A stretch of DNA of 64,000 bases from CAVWUA01 sp963758025. Lineage in GTDB: Bacteria; Planctomycetota; Planctomycetia; Isosphaerales; Isosphaeraceae. The position numbers and the translations under genes are program-made. Position 1 is the first letter of the stretch. Each line of letters begins with the position of its first letter. Shown here piece by piece: positions 29,029 through 37,644 of this stretch. The DNA lies in the NCBI GenBank assembly GCA_963758025.1, contig CAVWUA010000022.1, positions 1 through 64,000 on the forward strand, in the 5' to 3' direction. The notes beneath the pieces are model-generated. The model worked only from the letters and a program-made list of their open reading frames with translations, was not told where the DNA came from and ran no database searches.

Positions 29029-30126
29029 TTGACCCACCAAGAGGTTTTCATCGGCGGCATCCTGATCGTCTGTATGTTGGGGCTTTTTCTCCTGGTCATC
29101 GTCATCCGTCAGGACATCGAACGGACCTTGCGCGGCACCCAACGGGATCTCTCGGAGTCGGACACCCCGAAGGCGTGGTTCCGCCGGCTTCCTCGACGCA
29201 TCCACCTCGTTCCCGCCACGGCCGGGGACTGGCACGACGAGCCCGGCGTGACGGAGCGGGTCGAGGTGTTGCGCGGGTTGGGGTTCGAGGATGTCGGGCC
29301 GTTCCGGATCCGGGAAAACCCCGACGTTTGCTTCTGGGCGCTGGTCAAACCGGAGGAGTCCGTCATGGCCCTGGTCCACGACGATGCCGAACTGGGCGTC
29401 TTCCACGAGTTCAGCACGACCTACCAGGACGGCGGGGCCTTCAACCTGCTTGACATCGAATGGTCCCCCTATCTGGACAGTTTGCCGAACAACGTGACGG
29501 TCGGCGTGCCCCCCGCGCCGACGACGGACCTGTACCGGCGTTTTCTCGGAGAGCGGCCGGATCGTCCCTCGGTCGCGATCTCGGCCGAGGCGTTCGTCCC
29601 CCACTTCGAGCGGTCTCATGCCGACATCGCGGACTGGGTCAACAGCCGGGGCGGCATGTCGGCCGCTCAGATCCGACGGCTCAACCTCAAGTCCGGCATC
29701 GAGCTGGACGACGTGCAACTCTCCAACATCCGCAATCAGGTCCGGCAGCTCGCCCTGACCGACCTCGACCAGAGCTTGCGCGAGCGGTTCCTCAGCGCCT
29801 GGGCCCGCGACGCCGAGAAGTGCCCGGATCGGGATGACCAGCTCATCCTGATCCACGATGGCCTCGATACGAACCGGCTCTATGAATACTTTCTGTCCGT
29901 GTTCGACGAGGAATTCCGCGCGGCCGAAGCCGCCGAACGTTCCGAGGTCTATGACCCCTGGCTCGACGGTGAGCCCCACAACCCCGAGCCGCCCTGGCAG
30001 ACCTTGCCGCCTCGCGCGGCCTTCCCGACGCTCAACGCGCGGCTCCCGGAAGAGGAACGTTACGAGAAGCTCGGCGAGCTCGACTGGCCAATCTCCGTGG
30101 ATGTCTATCGTGAGCGAAGGGCCTGA
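29029..30126 (+). CDS. Membrane-anchored protein of unknown function
   Basis: A 365-residue protein that I do not recognise. I place the start at TTG 29029 because GGAGG (29018-29022) lies six bases upstream and the resulting N-terminus immediately forms a membrane helix (FIGGILIVCMLGLFLLVIVIR). The remainder is soluble: a region GLGFEDVGPFRIRENPDVCFWALVKPEESVMALVHD suggests a small alpha/beta domain that compares paired values, followed by a helical C-terminal half rich in Arg and Glu. The topology suggests a cytoplasmic domain held at the membrane. A perfect -10 box lies upstream. The longer open frame starting at 28816 lacks a ribosome-binding site. Confidence 0.6.
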   Translation: MTHQEVFIGGILIVCMLGLFLLVIVIRQDIERTLRGTQRDLSESDTPKAWFRRLPRRIHLVPATAGDWHDEPGVTERVEVLRGLGFEDVGPFRIRENPDVCFWALVKPEESVMALVHDDAELGVFHEFSTTYQDGGAFNLLDIEWSPYLDSLPNNVTVGVPPAPTTDLYRRFLGERPDRPSVAISAEAFVPHFERSHADIADWVNSRGGMSAAQIRRLNLKSGIELDDVQLSNIRNQVRQLALTDLDQSLRERFLSAWARDAEKCPDRDDQLILIHDGLDTNRLYEYFLSVFDEEFRAAEAAERSEVYDPWLDGEPHNPEPPWQTLPPRAAFPTLNARLPEEERYEKLGELDWPISVDVYRERRA

Positions 30127-30179
30127 GCACCACCCGAATCAGGACGGAAAAGGATCTCCACATAGCTGCCCCAGGGTGG

Positions 30180-30258
30180 CCTGGACAATGCACACGTTGT
30201 CCAGGAGACACGACCGCGCGGTTGCGAGAGCGTGTCGCATCAGAACGGTCGGCCGTCA
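30180..30258. repeat. Direct repeat R1 with hairpin (left border of ATPase-SBP module)
   Basis: A sequence of about 80 bases that begins with a perfect 9-base hairpin (CCTGGACAA / TTGTCCAGG, 30180-30188 and 30197-30205) and continues to AACGGTCGGCCG. It is about 75 percent identical by eye to 33523-33610. Its right end includes the stop codon of the ATPase-SBP gene (30256-30258). Confidence 0.6.
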
Positions 30259-32777
30259 CCCCGAGGTCTTGAAGGCATCCTGCAAAAGTTCCCCGATATT
30301 CAATTTGGGATCGGGGTTGGTCAAGACCGCTTGCAGGACACCGGACAGGACCCGCGCCAGCCGGCGATAGTCCATGATTTCGGCCCGCGAACGGGCATCA
30401 CGAAAGAACAGGTCGCGAACCTCTTCGAAGGTCCGGTCCGTCTCGGGACAGAGTGCCTTGCCGTTGTTCTTGTAGAAAGGCTCCAGCAGTGGTAAGGAAG
30501 CGCCCGAATAGGCACGTTCGGAAACCTTGCGCGAGGTCATCAGGTTATTGATGAGGTCGATGCCCAACTCGACGTTCTCCGAGCCGCGCTGTATCGCTAA
30601 ATACCATTCCCCCCAGCCTGAGTGGTGCCGGACCCTCAGCTCTCGGCCTTCCGCTTGAGCTTGCGCTTGCTGTTCATCGAGATACTCGCGTGAGACCGGG
30701 ATCGGGGCGACCCCAAAATGGGCCTCGGGAGGGAACTCCACCAGCCGCCTCCCCTCGCGGTTCCTGCGGCAACGGTAATCGATCCAGGTCGAGTACCAGT
30801 GTCGGGCGAAGGCCCAACGGGGATCGCTGTTCATTCCCGGATCGATGCTGGAGTGCAACGGCACGATCTTCTTGACATGAATCCAGTTGTGAAGTCGTCG
30901 AATCGCGGCCACCAACCGCTGAAAGCCGTCGGGAGGGTCGAACCGGATCCGGAGCGGCTGGTCTCGGGCGGACCGATCGGTCTGAATGACGAGACCATGT
31001 CCCCAGGCCAGTTCCAGGGCGATGGTCATGCGCGTGTCGTAGGTCCGTGACTCCAGCAGGAGCGGGTGGGGCATCCCCTCACGTTGCAGATCGGTGGCGA
31101 TGTCCTCCAACTCCTCCCAGGTCTCGGGCGGTCGCGCGACGAGGTCCTTGCGATAGACGAGCATACCGACGTTGGCCATCTGGGGCACCGCGAGGTAGGG
31201 CCGATCTGGAGCATCGAAGTCGCGATAAATCCGCTCCTTGGCCCGTGCCAATTCGGGGATAATCAACGTCTGCTCGGCATCCGCCCCCTCGGCCTCTTCC
31301 AGTGAGAATAGCTTTAACTGCTGGGGGGGGATCGGCTCCAGGAGCTTGGCCTTGCTCAATTCCTTGACCCAGTATTCATCAACGTTGGAGAGCAAGAGCG
31401 GTTGCGAGCTGGGAATCCGATCGGCGTACCGCTTGACAGCGAAGATCCGCTGCATGGCGGAGCGTGTAAATTCCTGGACGACGACCCCCGGGTAAACCGA
31501 AGGGATATCCACCATCCGCAGGTGGTCGATGACTTCAAGTTGCGGGGGGTTCTCGTGAAAGAGCGAGATCAGACCCTGGGCCGCGTAGGTCGGGAATAGC
31601 GTGATCCCCCGGTTCTTGACGAACTCGTAGCAGCACGGCCGATGCTGGATCGCCAGGCCCCGCCCCTTCAGAACCCGGCAAAACTTGAGGTCCTCCTTCC
31701 ATTCGGTAAACGATTCCTTATCGGGTGAGGTAGGGATCTGGTGCGACCGCGGCTCGTGCTGGAGTTGAATCACCACGTCGGCGATGTAGCTTTCGGCCGC
31801 CAGGCTCCGGGCCTGGGCGAAGTCCTCGGCCGTGAGGACAACCGTAAGCTGTTTGCCCAACCGCTTCAACCGTCTGCGCCAGGCATCGAACGAGCGCAGG
31901 ACGGCGATGAGCATCTGACGAGGGTCAGCCGACCGGAACCGGGATTGGGCGCTGATTAATCAGCGCACTGAGGCTGTCGATGATGACGAGGGTGCGCGGC
32001 GACAGTGCGAAAGGCTTCAGTGCCTGGACTATCTGCCACAGGTTGGCCAGACTTTCGTTGATGGACATCTCCTTCCGCAGGTCCGCGACGTAACGCAGTG
32101 CCTCCGCGGTTTCGTCCCCCGGCGCCACCTGGGTCTGCCACGCCTGCTCGAAACCCAGAGGACGGCGAAACTCCTCATCAAGCAACTTCGCCTGCTCTCG
32201 TTCAACGATGTCCCAGTAGCGCGTGAGGTCGAACGTGCCCCAGGGCGCATCGGCACCGAGGAACGTTCGGAGGTCCTGCGACCAGAGGGACTCGGTAATC
32301 TGGTTGAGGGCCTCATCCGGGTCTTCCTCCACCGCGACGAAGACGAAGGCATGTCCTTGCTGAATGGCCGACCGGGCAACTTGCAGCGCCAACGTGGTCT
32401 TGCCCGCACCCGGCTGGCCCCGGAGTAGGACCGTCGAACCCTGCGCAACCCAGAACCGCCCAGCATCGTGTCGAGCGTCGCGATGCCCGTTGATAGCAAT
32501 GGCCCCAGGCCAGCCGCAGGTTTGAGGCGGATCTTTCAGTTGGGCCACGGCCTCGATCCCCAGCGCGGTCAGGGTCAGTTCCTCGTCACCTTCCTTCAAG
32601 AAGCCCTCGGCCCGGAACTTCGCGATGACTTCGTCGATCTCGGACGTATCGCCGAAGTGTTCCCGAATATCATTCGAGCGTCCTGCATTGACCGGTCTGG
32701 ATCATCCAGAGGATGAATAGCCGATCCGGATCGGCCAGCAGTTGGCTCAGACGTCGTTCCGATTCGTTAATATTCAT
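30256..32777 (-). CDS. Winged-helix / RecA-KaiC-like ATPase / solute-binding-protein fusion (four frameshifts)
   Basis: About 840 residues once four slips are repaired (+1 near 32,690 and 32,523, -1 near 32,430, +1 near 31,930). Residues 1-85 look like a winged helix (LFILWMIQT, DIREHFGDTSEIDEVIAKF, FLKEGDEELTLTALG). Next is a RecA/KaiC-type ATPase: LSTGIATLDTMLGG, Walker A LLRGQPGAGKTTLALQVA, acidic EED after the second strand (VAVEEDPDEAL), Walker B LVIIDSLSALIN and the strand TVVLTAEDFAQA. The last 420 residues resemble a type 1 extracellular solute-binding protein (YLAVPQMANVGMLVYRKDLVARPPETWEEL, LLLESRTYDTRM, GVAPIPVSREYL, AIQRGSENVELGIDLINNLM) but there is no signal peptide, so it should act in the cytoplasm as a ligand sensor. 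It starts at ATG 32777, overlapping the end of the upstream gene by 11 bases. Function is unknown. Confidence 0.7.
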
Positions 32778-33366
32778 CGAAATACATGCCTCGCTGGCAC
32801 CGGTAATATAGGTTCCGGACCCCCTCGGCACGTTCGAGGGCTATGGTGAGAATATGACAACTCGTCAGTTCTCCAGCTTCGTAACAATAAACTCCCCCGC
32901 CACCGGTTGCCTGATGAAGATCGCGAATTGGTCCATCCATGAAGTAGCTTCCCTTATATTGTTTCGGCACCATCACAAGGAATTTCTGAAACAGGCGCGG
33001 ATGATTGCAAAAGCCAGCGACCTCCGTAGAAGCCCCCGGTGCCCCTTCGACCAGAACGATGACGAGGTGGGCAGCCTCGGCCTGATCGAATTCTTGCGCC
33101 GTGAGCGATCGCGAATCCCTGGATCCAAGATCCTCACTGAACAGAGCGTTATGGCCGATCCTACGAAGTTCGTCGCGGATCTGGAGCCGCTTACGGGCGA
33201 CGTCGCTATCGGCGATCGGGTTCGGCCCCCAGACCAGGATCGTCAGGGCCGTCGTCTGGGCGACCCGCCTCCGTAAGGCCTCCCGTCTCGCGTTGAACTC
33301 TCGGTGCGCCTTCCGCGCGGCCGGCGTCTTTGCGACCGTCTTCTTCGGCGGTTTACCTTTCGCCAT
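32767..33366 (-). CDS. Small Rossmann-like protein, possible nucleotide-sensing or TIR-like domain
   Basis: An intact 199-residue protein starting at ATG 33366 (MAKGKPPKKTVAKTP). A basic, lysine-rich tail of about 35 residues precedes an alpha/beta domain: strand TILVWGPNP, helix VARKRLQIRDELRRIG, then ALFSEDLG, the strand AHLVIVLVEGAPGASTEVAGFC and FQKFLVMVPKQYKGSY. The order of an acidic residue after strand 2, then VIVLVEG...STEVAGF, resembles nucleoside deoxyribosyltransferase, SLOG or TIR-like folds, in which the Glu can be catalytic. I cannot assign the family with certainty. The stop overlaps the start of the ATPase-SBP gene by 11 bases, so the two are translated as a unit. Confidence 0.65.
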   Translation of the reverse strand: MAKGKPPKKTVAKTPAARKAHREFNARREALRRRVAQTTALTILVWGPNPIADSDVARKRLQIRDELRRIGHNALFSEDLGSRDSRSLTAQEFDQAEAAHLVIVLVEGAPGASTEVAGFCNHPRLFQKFLVMVPKQYKGSYFMDGPIRDLHQATGGGGVYCYEAGELTSCHILTIALERAEGVRNLYYRCQRGMYFDEY

Positions 33367-33522
33367 GTTGTTGCCTCGCTTTCGCACCAAACTTTCAGGC
33401 TGCATCGCGGGACGATTGGCCAGGAACGACAACAGACTCAAGGTATCGCTGCCCCGACCGGGAAGTAATATCTTCGTTCAAGATAAGTTTATTTCAGAGA
33501 AGTGATCTGGCTCGTGGGAGTT

Positions 33523-33610
33523 CTGGGCAACAGCCACGTTGTCCAGCCGGCGCGGCCGCGCGAGGCGATTGCGAGAACGTGGCGCATTGGAACGGTCGGC
33601 CGTTGCCCTG
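33523..33610. repeat. Direct repeat R2 with hairpin (right border of ATPase-SBP module)
   Basis: The second copy of R1, in the same orientation. It opens with CTGGGCAA / TTGTCCAG (33523-33530 and 33539-33546), where the one base changed relative to R1 is kept as a G:U pair in RNA. It continues GATTGCGAGAACGTGGCGC and AACGGTCGGCCG. It lies in the 320-base gap between the secreted-protein gene at 33689 and the start of the Rossmann-like gene. Apart from this repeat I see nothing else in that gap (33367-33688). Confidence 0.6.
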
Positions 33611-33688
33611 ACGTCTCGTGTCGCCGCGCGGCCGAGACGGATTGTCCCGGCCACGCGCGTCAAACCCTGCCGAGGAGCGGCCCCTCGA

Positions 33689-34456
33689 TCAATACCGGCC
33701 ACGCGGCAGGACGGTGATGGTATAGGTGATGTCCTGGCTGAAGAGCGGCCCGTCGATCGAGGTCAGGTCGAGGACGCCGCCCCAGTGGAGCGTGTGCGTG
33801 CCGACCGACAGCGGCTTGACGATCGCCCAGTAGCCGTCGCTGACCGACAGGCTGGTCGCGCCTTCCGGCGCGTCCACTTCGAAGTACTGCAGGATGTTGT
33901 TGTCGGGCAGCGGGCCGAAGACGAACGGCGGCGATTCGAACCGATAGTCCTCCAGGTCCGTCACGGACTTGCCGTCGATCTCGAGGAACAGAGACGATAC
34001 GTCGATGAAGTCGGTGATGAAGCTGGCAAGCTCCGCCAGCTCAGCCGCGGTCTCGCCGTTGCCTTCGATGGTCGAGGCCTCGACGTTGACCAGCGGTAAC
34101 ATCAGCGCCGTGCCGGAGGGGATCCTGCAGGTCCGATTGGCCACACCCTCAAAGACGCCGGGCACGATCTCGGTCGAGGCGTACGTCCCGCCCAGGAACC
34201 AGACCTTCCCCGTCTGGCCGGCGTCGCAGTCGGCGGTGTCGAACAGCGGATGCCCGTCAACCGGCAGCGAATAGGTCCACTGCCAATGCAGGACGCTCCA
34301 TTCCGCATAACTCAGGCCCTGGAAGTTGGCACTGGGCGGGACGACGGCCGCGTTCCCGCCCCCGCCGGCGGCGGCCGGCGCGGTCATCAGGAGGGTCGCG
34401 GCGCAGCAGGTTGCGAGGAGGACGGACGCGTGGGGCATACAGGATGTCGATCGCAT
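33689..34456 (-). CDS. Secreted protein of unknown function
   Basis: An intact 255-residue protein that I do not recognise. The N-terminus is a clear signal peptide (VLLATCCAATLLMTAPAAA). The mature part begins with a Gly-rich segment and contains FQGLSYAEWSVLHWQWTYSLPV, a pair of cysteines (TADCDAGQ and NRTCRIP) that could form a disulfide, and ends with GTHTLHWGGVLDLTSIDGPLFSQDITYTITVLP. The predicted composition is beta-rich. It is transcribed alone; an AT-rich leader of over 200 bases lies upstream. Confidence 0.65.
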   Translation of the reverse strand: MRSTSCMPHASVLLATCCAATLLMTAPAAAGGGGNAAVVPPSANFQGLSYAEWSVLHWQWTYSLPVDGHPLFDTADCDAGQTGKVWFLGGTYASTEIVPGVFEGVANRTCRIPSGTALMLPLVNVEASTIEGNGETAAELAELASFITDFIDVSSLFLEIDGKSVTDLEDYRFESPPFVFGPLPDNNILQYFEVDAPEGATSLSVSDGYWAIVKPLSVGTHTLHWGGVLDLTSIDGPLFSQDITYTITVLPRGRY

Positions 34457-35182
34457 GGTTCTTCTACCTCTCTTCGTGATGTGTCGTCACAGAAAGTTCA
34501 ATCCCGTGGCATGCGAGGGCTGGGCTCGACGACGAGCCAGAACGGGGCGATTGCGGCGCCCCCGGCGGTCTCGGGATGGCACGGCCGAGTCCGCGCCGGG
34601 CCGGTTGGCCGGCGCGGGATCCAGAGGAGAATTGTCAAGTCGTCGGTACGAGACCGGACGCCAACGACGGATTGTGAACGTCGGCCCAGATCCAATCAAG
34701 CGAAATTCACAATTTTTCTTTCTTTTTGTTTGCTTAAATAAAAAATTTGTAGAAATTTACCATACATAATTTCCGATGACGTCACGTCCCGTGGCCATGC
34801 AGGGGGGTGGAACGAGAACGGAGGTCAAGCCGACGGCGGCGATTCCGGGCCTGAGATTAAATAAAACCGCATGAGCACTTATCATAGATGTAGGGTGGGC
34901 ATCTCCACCATTCAGAGTTACATGCCACATGCGCGAGAAGTCCCGGCAACGGCGGCCCTTTCCGGGCGCGATGCGTGACTTCCCGGGAGGATGGTTGATG
35001 GCGGAAAAGGAGATTCCCACGGACCAGGCATCGCGTCATCCGCCATGCGGGACGTGGTATGGCATAGCGATTGCAGATATTTCCCTTTCAGTCGTTCGAG
35101 GGATGGCTCCCCGTTCTCATCGTGTCGATGAGCAACGGAACGGCATCCCATTTTGAGTGCGAAGGTAAAAGGGAGATTGACC
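34457..35182. other. Long divergent intergenic region with AT-rich block
   Basis: About 725 bases without a supported gene between two outward-reading genes. The part 34,690-34,780 is strikingly rich in A and T (TTTTTCTTTCTTTTTGTTTG and a run of A) against the GC-rich background. A second AT-rich spot lies near 34,855. This is the likely site of both promoters; the block could also bind a nucleoid protein. Frames at 34,918-35,156 show no similarity. Confidence 0.5.
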
Positions 35183-35701
35183 ATGGCAGATAAAGCACGC
35201 GAAAACCCGGATGTTCGTGAAGTGGACGAAAACCCCGATCCGCTGACCGGCGAGCATGGTTCCCACCCGATCGGGACGGGCGTGGGCGCGGCGGGTGCCG
35301 GCGCCGCGGGCGCGGCGATCGGCGCGATGGGCGGACCGATCGGCGCGGCGGTTGGCGCGGTCATCGGCGCCGTGGCGGGTGGCCTGGCGGGCAAGGGGAT
35401 CGCCGAGGCGATCGACCCGACCGTTGAGGAAGCCCACTGGCGCGAAACCTATCCGACCCGGCCGTACTATGACGAGAAGGTCGAGTACGACGAGTACGCT
35501 CCGGCCTACCGTTATGGCTGGGAGACGCGTTCCCGGCTGCACGACCGTTCCTGGGACGAGGTCGAGCCCACGATGGAGCGCGAGTGGACCACCGCCCGAG
35601 GCGAATCCTCGCTGGAGTGGGAGCGCGCCCGCCCCGCGACGCGCGACGCGTGGGATCGAGTGGAGCGGATGTATCCGGCGCAGGCGCCTCACGAGCGTTG
35701 A
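35183..35701 (+). CDS. Glycine-zipper domain protein
   Basis: An intact 172-residue protein. ATG 35183 follows GGGAGA. After a charged N-terminus (MADKARENPDVREVDENPDP) comes a glycine-zipper double helix with GxxxG spacing (GVGAAGAGAAGAAIGAMGGPIGAAVGAVIGA...), which should insert in or associate with a membrane. The C-terminal 85 residues are soluble and aromatic/acidic (AHWRETYPTRPYYDEKVEYDEYAPAYRYGW). Proteins of this layout are widespread in planctomycetes and proteobacteria, often stress-related, with no fixed function. It ends just before a T-tailed hairpin. Confidence 0.8.
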   Translation: MADKARENPDVREVDENPDPLTGEHGSHPIGTGVGAAGAGAAGAAIGAMGGPIGAAVGAVIGAVAGGLAGKGIAEAIDPTVEEAHWRETYPTRPYYDEKVEYDEYAPAYRYGWETRSRLHDRSWDEVEPTMEREWTTARGESSLEWERARPATRDAWDRVERMYPAQAPHER

Positions 35702-35740
35702 GTTGAACTGAGAATCGTCGGATCACGACGCGAACAACGA

Positions 35741-35784
35741 AACGGGGTTCCGGTGGGTCAATCGCCCGCCGGGGCCCCGTTTTT
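35741..35784 (+). terminator. Rho-independent terminator
   Basis: A hairpin with arms AACGGGG..CCGGTGGG and CCCGCCGG..CCCCGTT, ending in TTTTT at 35780-35784. It follows the glycine-zipper gene (stop at 35701) by 40 bases. The opposite strand reads the stop codon of the convergent TPR gene (35758-35760) within it. Confidence 0.75.
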
Positions 35785-36243
35785 CGATTCCGAAGCGAGC
35801 GCACTCAGTTGCTCGATCCGTTGCCGGAGATCCCCCTGCGCGTGCCGACGTTCGAGCCGATCGCGGGCCGTGGCCAGGGCAGCGCGTGCCTCGTCGGGGC
35901 GATGGGTCAGCAAGAGGCATTCCGCCCGATTGGCCAGGGTGTGAAGCTCGTCCGGCGCGACCTTCAGCACGGCGTCATACGCGTTCAAGGCCCCCTCAAG
36001 GTCCCCCTGAAGTTGCCGACACACCCCCAGGCCGAGCGTGGCGGTCGGGTCGTCCGGCCAGAACTGGGCCATGAGCCGGTAGATGGCCTCGGCCTCCTTT
36101 GTCTGGTCGTTCCGCAGGCGGCCATGCGCCTGCCAGGCCAGGTCGTCTCGTGCTCGGGATGAGAGGCCGACGAGCGCGCCGAGGGATAAATCCCCGCGCA
36201 GCCAGCGACGCAGGCGTCGCGGGGCGATCCGACGCCGGGGCAT
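35758..36243 (-). CDS. TPR protein coupled to FHA-kinase
   Basis: An intact 161-residue protein with two to three tetratricopeptide units: RDDLAWQAHGRLRNDQTKEAEAIYRLMAQFWPDDP, TATLGLGVCRQLQGDLEGALNAYDAVLKVAPDEL and HTLANRAECLLLTHRPDEARAALATAR. The first 25 residues are very basic (MPRRRIAPRRLRRWLRG). The start codon overlaps the stop of the FHA-kinase gene (TAATG), so the two are cotranslated. It is a likely partner or substrate adaptor of that kinase. Confidence 0.8.
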   Translation of the reverse strand: MPRRRIAPRRLRRWLRGDLSLGALVGLSSRARDDLAWQAHGRLRNDQTKEAEAIYRLMAQFWPDDPTATLGLGVCRQLQGDLEGALNAYDAVLKVAPDELHTLANRAECLLLTHRPDEARAALATARDRLERRHAQGDLRQRIEQLSALASESKNGAPAGD

Positions 36244-37531
36244 TAGCGAGTCTCCTTGAGGATCTTCCGCAACGCTTGCCGCATGGCCTTGGCCGACGAC
36301 CAGCGGTCTTCCGGCCGCTTCTCCAGCGCCTTGCGGAGGATGCGTTCCAGGGGCGCGGGGGCGTCGGGCCGGTGCGCGCGCAGGGGGACCGACGGATACT
36401 CCAGGATCATGGCGATGGCGTTCCCCTTGTTCGGGTCGAAATCGAGATAGGGATACTGGCCCGTCAGCAGGTAATACAGGGTGGCCCCGGCGCTGTAGAT
36501 GTCCCCGGGTTCCTTGACGCCGCGGAACTCGCGGATGTGGTCCGGTGAGATGAACCCGATCGATCCGCCAATATCGCGCTCGTGGGTCAGGTCCGTGAAG
36601 CCGGCATCGTCGCGGAAGCTCTTGGCCAGGCCGAAGTCCGACAGCTTGACCACCGGCCAGGGGGGCGGTCCGGCGACCAGGAGATTCGACGGCTTGATGT
36701 CGCGGTGCACGTAACCCCGCTCGTGCGCATGTTCCAGCGCGGAGAGCAACTGAATGCCGATCCAGGCCGCCGTCGGGATCGACAGCCGCGCGGGGCTCAG
36801 CCCATCGACCCAGGCGCGGGCGTGCGGCCCGTCCACATATTCCATGACGAGCTGGAACTGCCCCTCGTGCTCGTACATCGCGTAAAAGGCGACGATGTTC
36901 GGGTGTCGCAGATCGCGTAAAACGCCCAGTTCACGGCGGAAGTAGCGCCGGGCTCGATCGCCCGCCGCGACCGTGGGGGTCATCATCTTGATGGCGACCT
37001 GCTGCCGGTCCTTCTGCCGGCGGGCCAGGTAGACTTCCCCCATGCCGCCGGCACCGATCCGACGCTCGATCCAGTAGCCCTCCGGGGGCGTGGGATAGCG
37101 CCGGGATTGCTCGATGCATTCGTCGCAGACCCACTGGAGCGGTCCGTCATCGGGCGCGCGGACGCCAGCACTTCCACCGGCGCGATGGCCTGCTGGCAAC
37201 GCAGGCAGACGATGCGCGGCAGCTCCGCCCAGGTGGCCTCAACGTGGACGGCGAACGTGCTCCGCCCCGCCGAGATCACATCCCCATCGCGGAGCCGACA
37301 TTCCGCGACCCGCGCGCCGTTGACCTTCGTGCCGTTGGTGCTGCCTAGGTCCTTCAACAAGCAGCGCGGCGGGTCCACCTCGATCAAGAAGTGATTGCGC
37401 GAGAGGAAACCATCATCGGGGACCGAGAAATGGGCTCCCGTGCCACGACCGACGATGAAGGTGTCGTGGCGTTCGAAGGCGTATTCCTCGCCTTGATGAG
37501 GACCGGCCGTGACGCGCAGGATGACGCTCAT
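36243..37531 (-). CDS. FHA / zinc-finger / Ser-Thr protein kinase (one frameshift)
   Basis: About 430 residues. The N-terminal FHA domain (residues 1-95) shows FIVGRGTGAHFSVPDDGFLSRNHFLIE and LKDLGSTNGTKVNG, the phosphothreonine-binding signature. A four-cysteine motif follows (CLRCQQ ... CDEC), then the kinase domain: glycine loop IGAGGMGEVYLA, VAIKMM lysine, VHRDIKPSNLL catalytic loop and DFGLAKS. It ends with the activation-helix region GDIYSAGATLYYLLTGQYPY. A -1 slip near 37,155 falls between the two cysteine pairs. This Hanks-type kinase is cytoplasmic with no membrane helix and is translationally coupled to a TPR protein; the FHA domain may bind phosphorylated partners or the kinase itself. 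Confidence 0.85.
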
Positions 37532-37644
37532 CCGTTCCTCCGGCGCGGCCGGTCCGGCATCCCGGCCCGCTGTCCACGGTCCACGCCACACGAGAACTCC
37601 GTCAATTTCATTGTAATCGGGGCATCAGGGAACGCAAACCGGCT

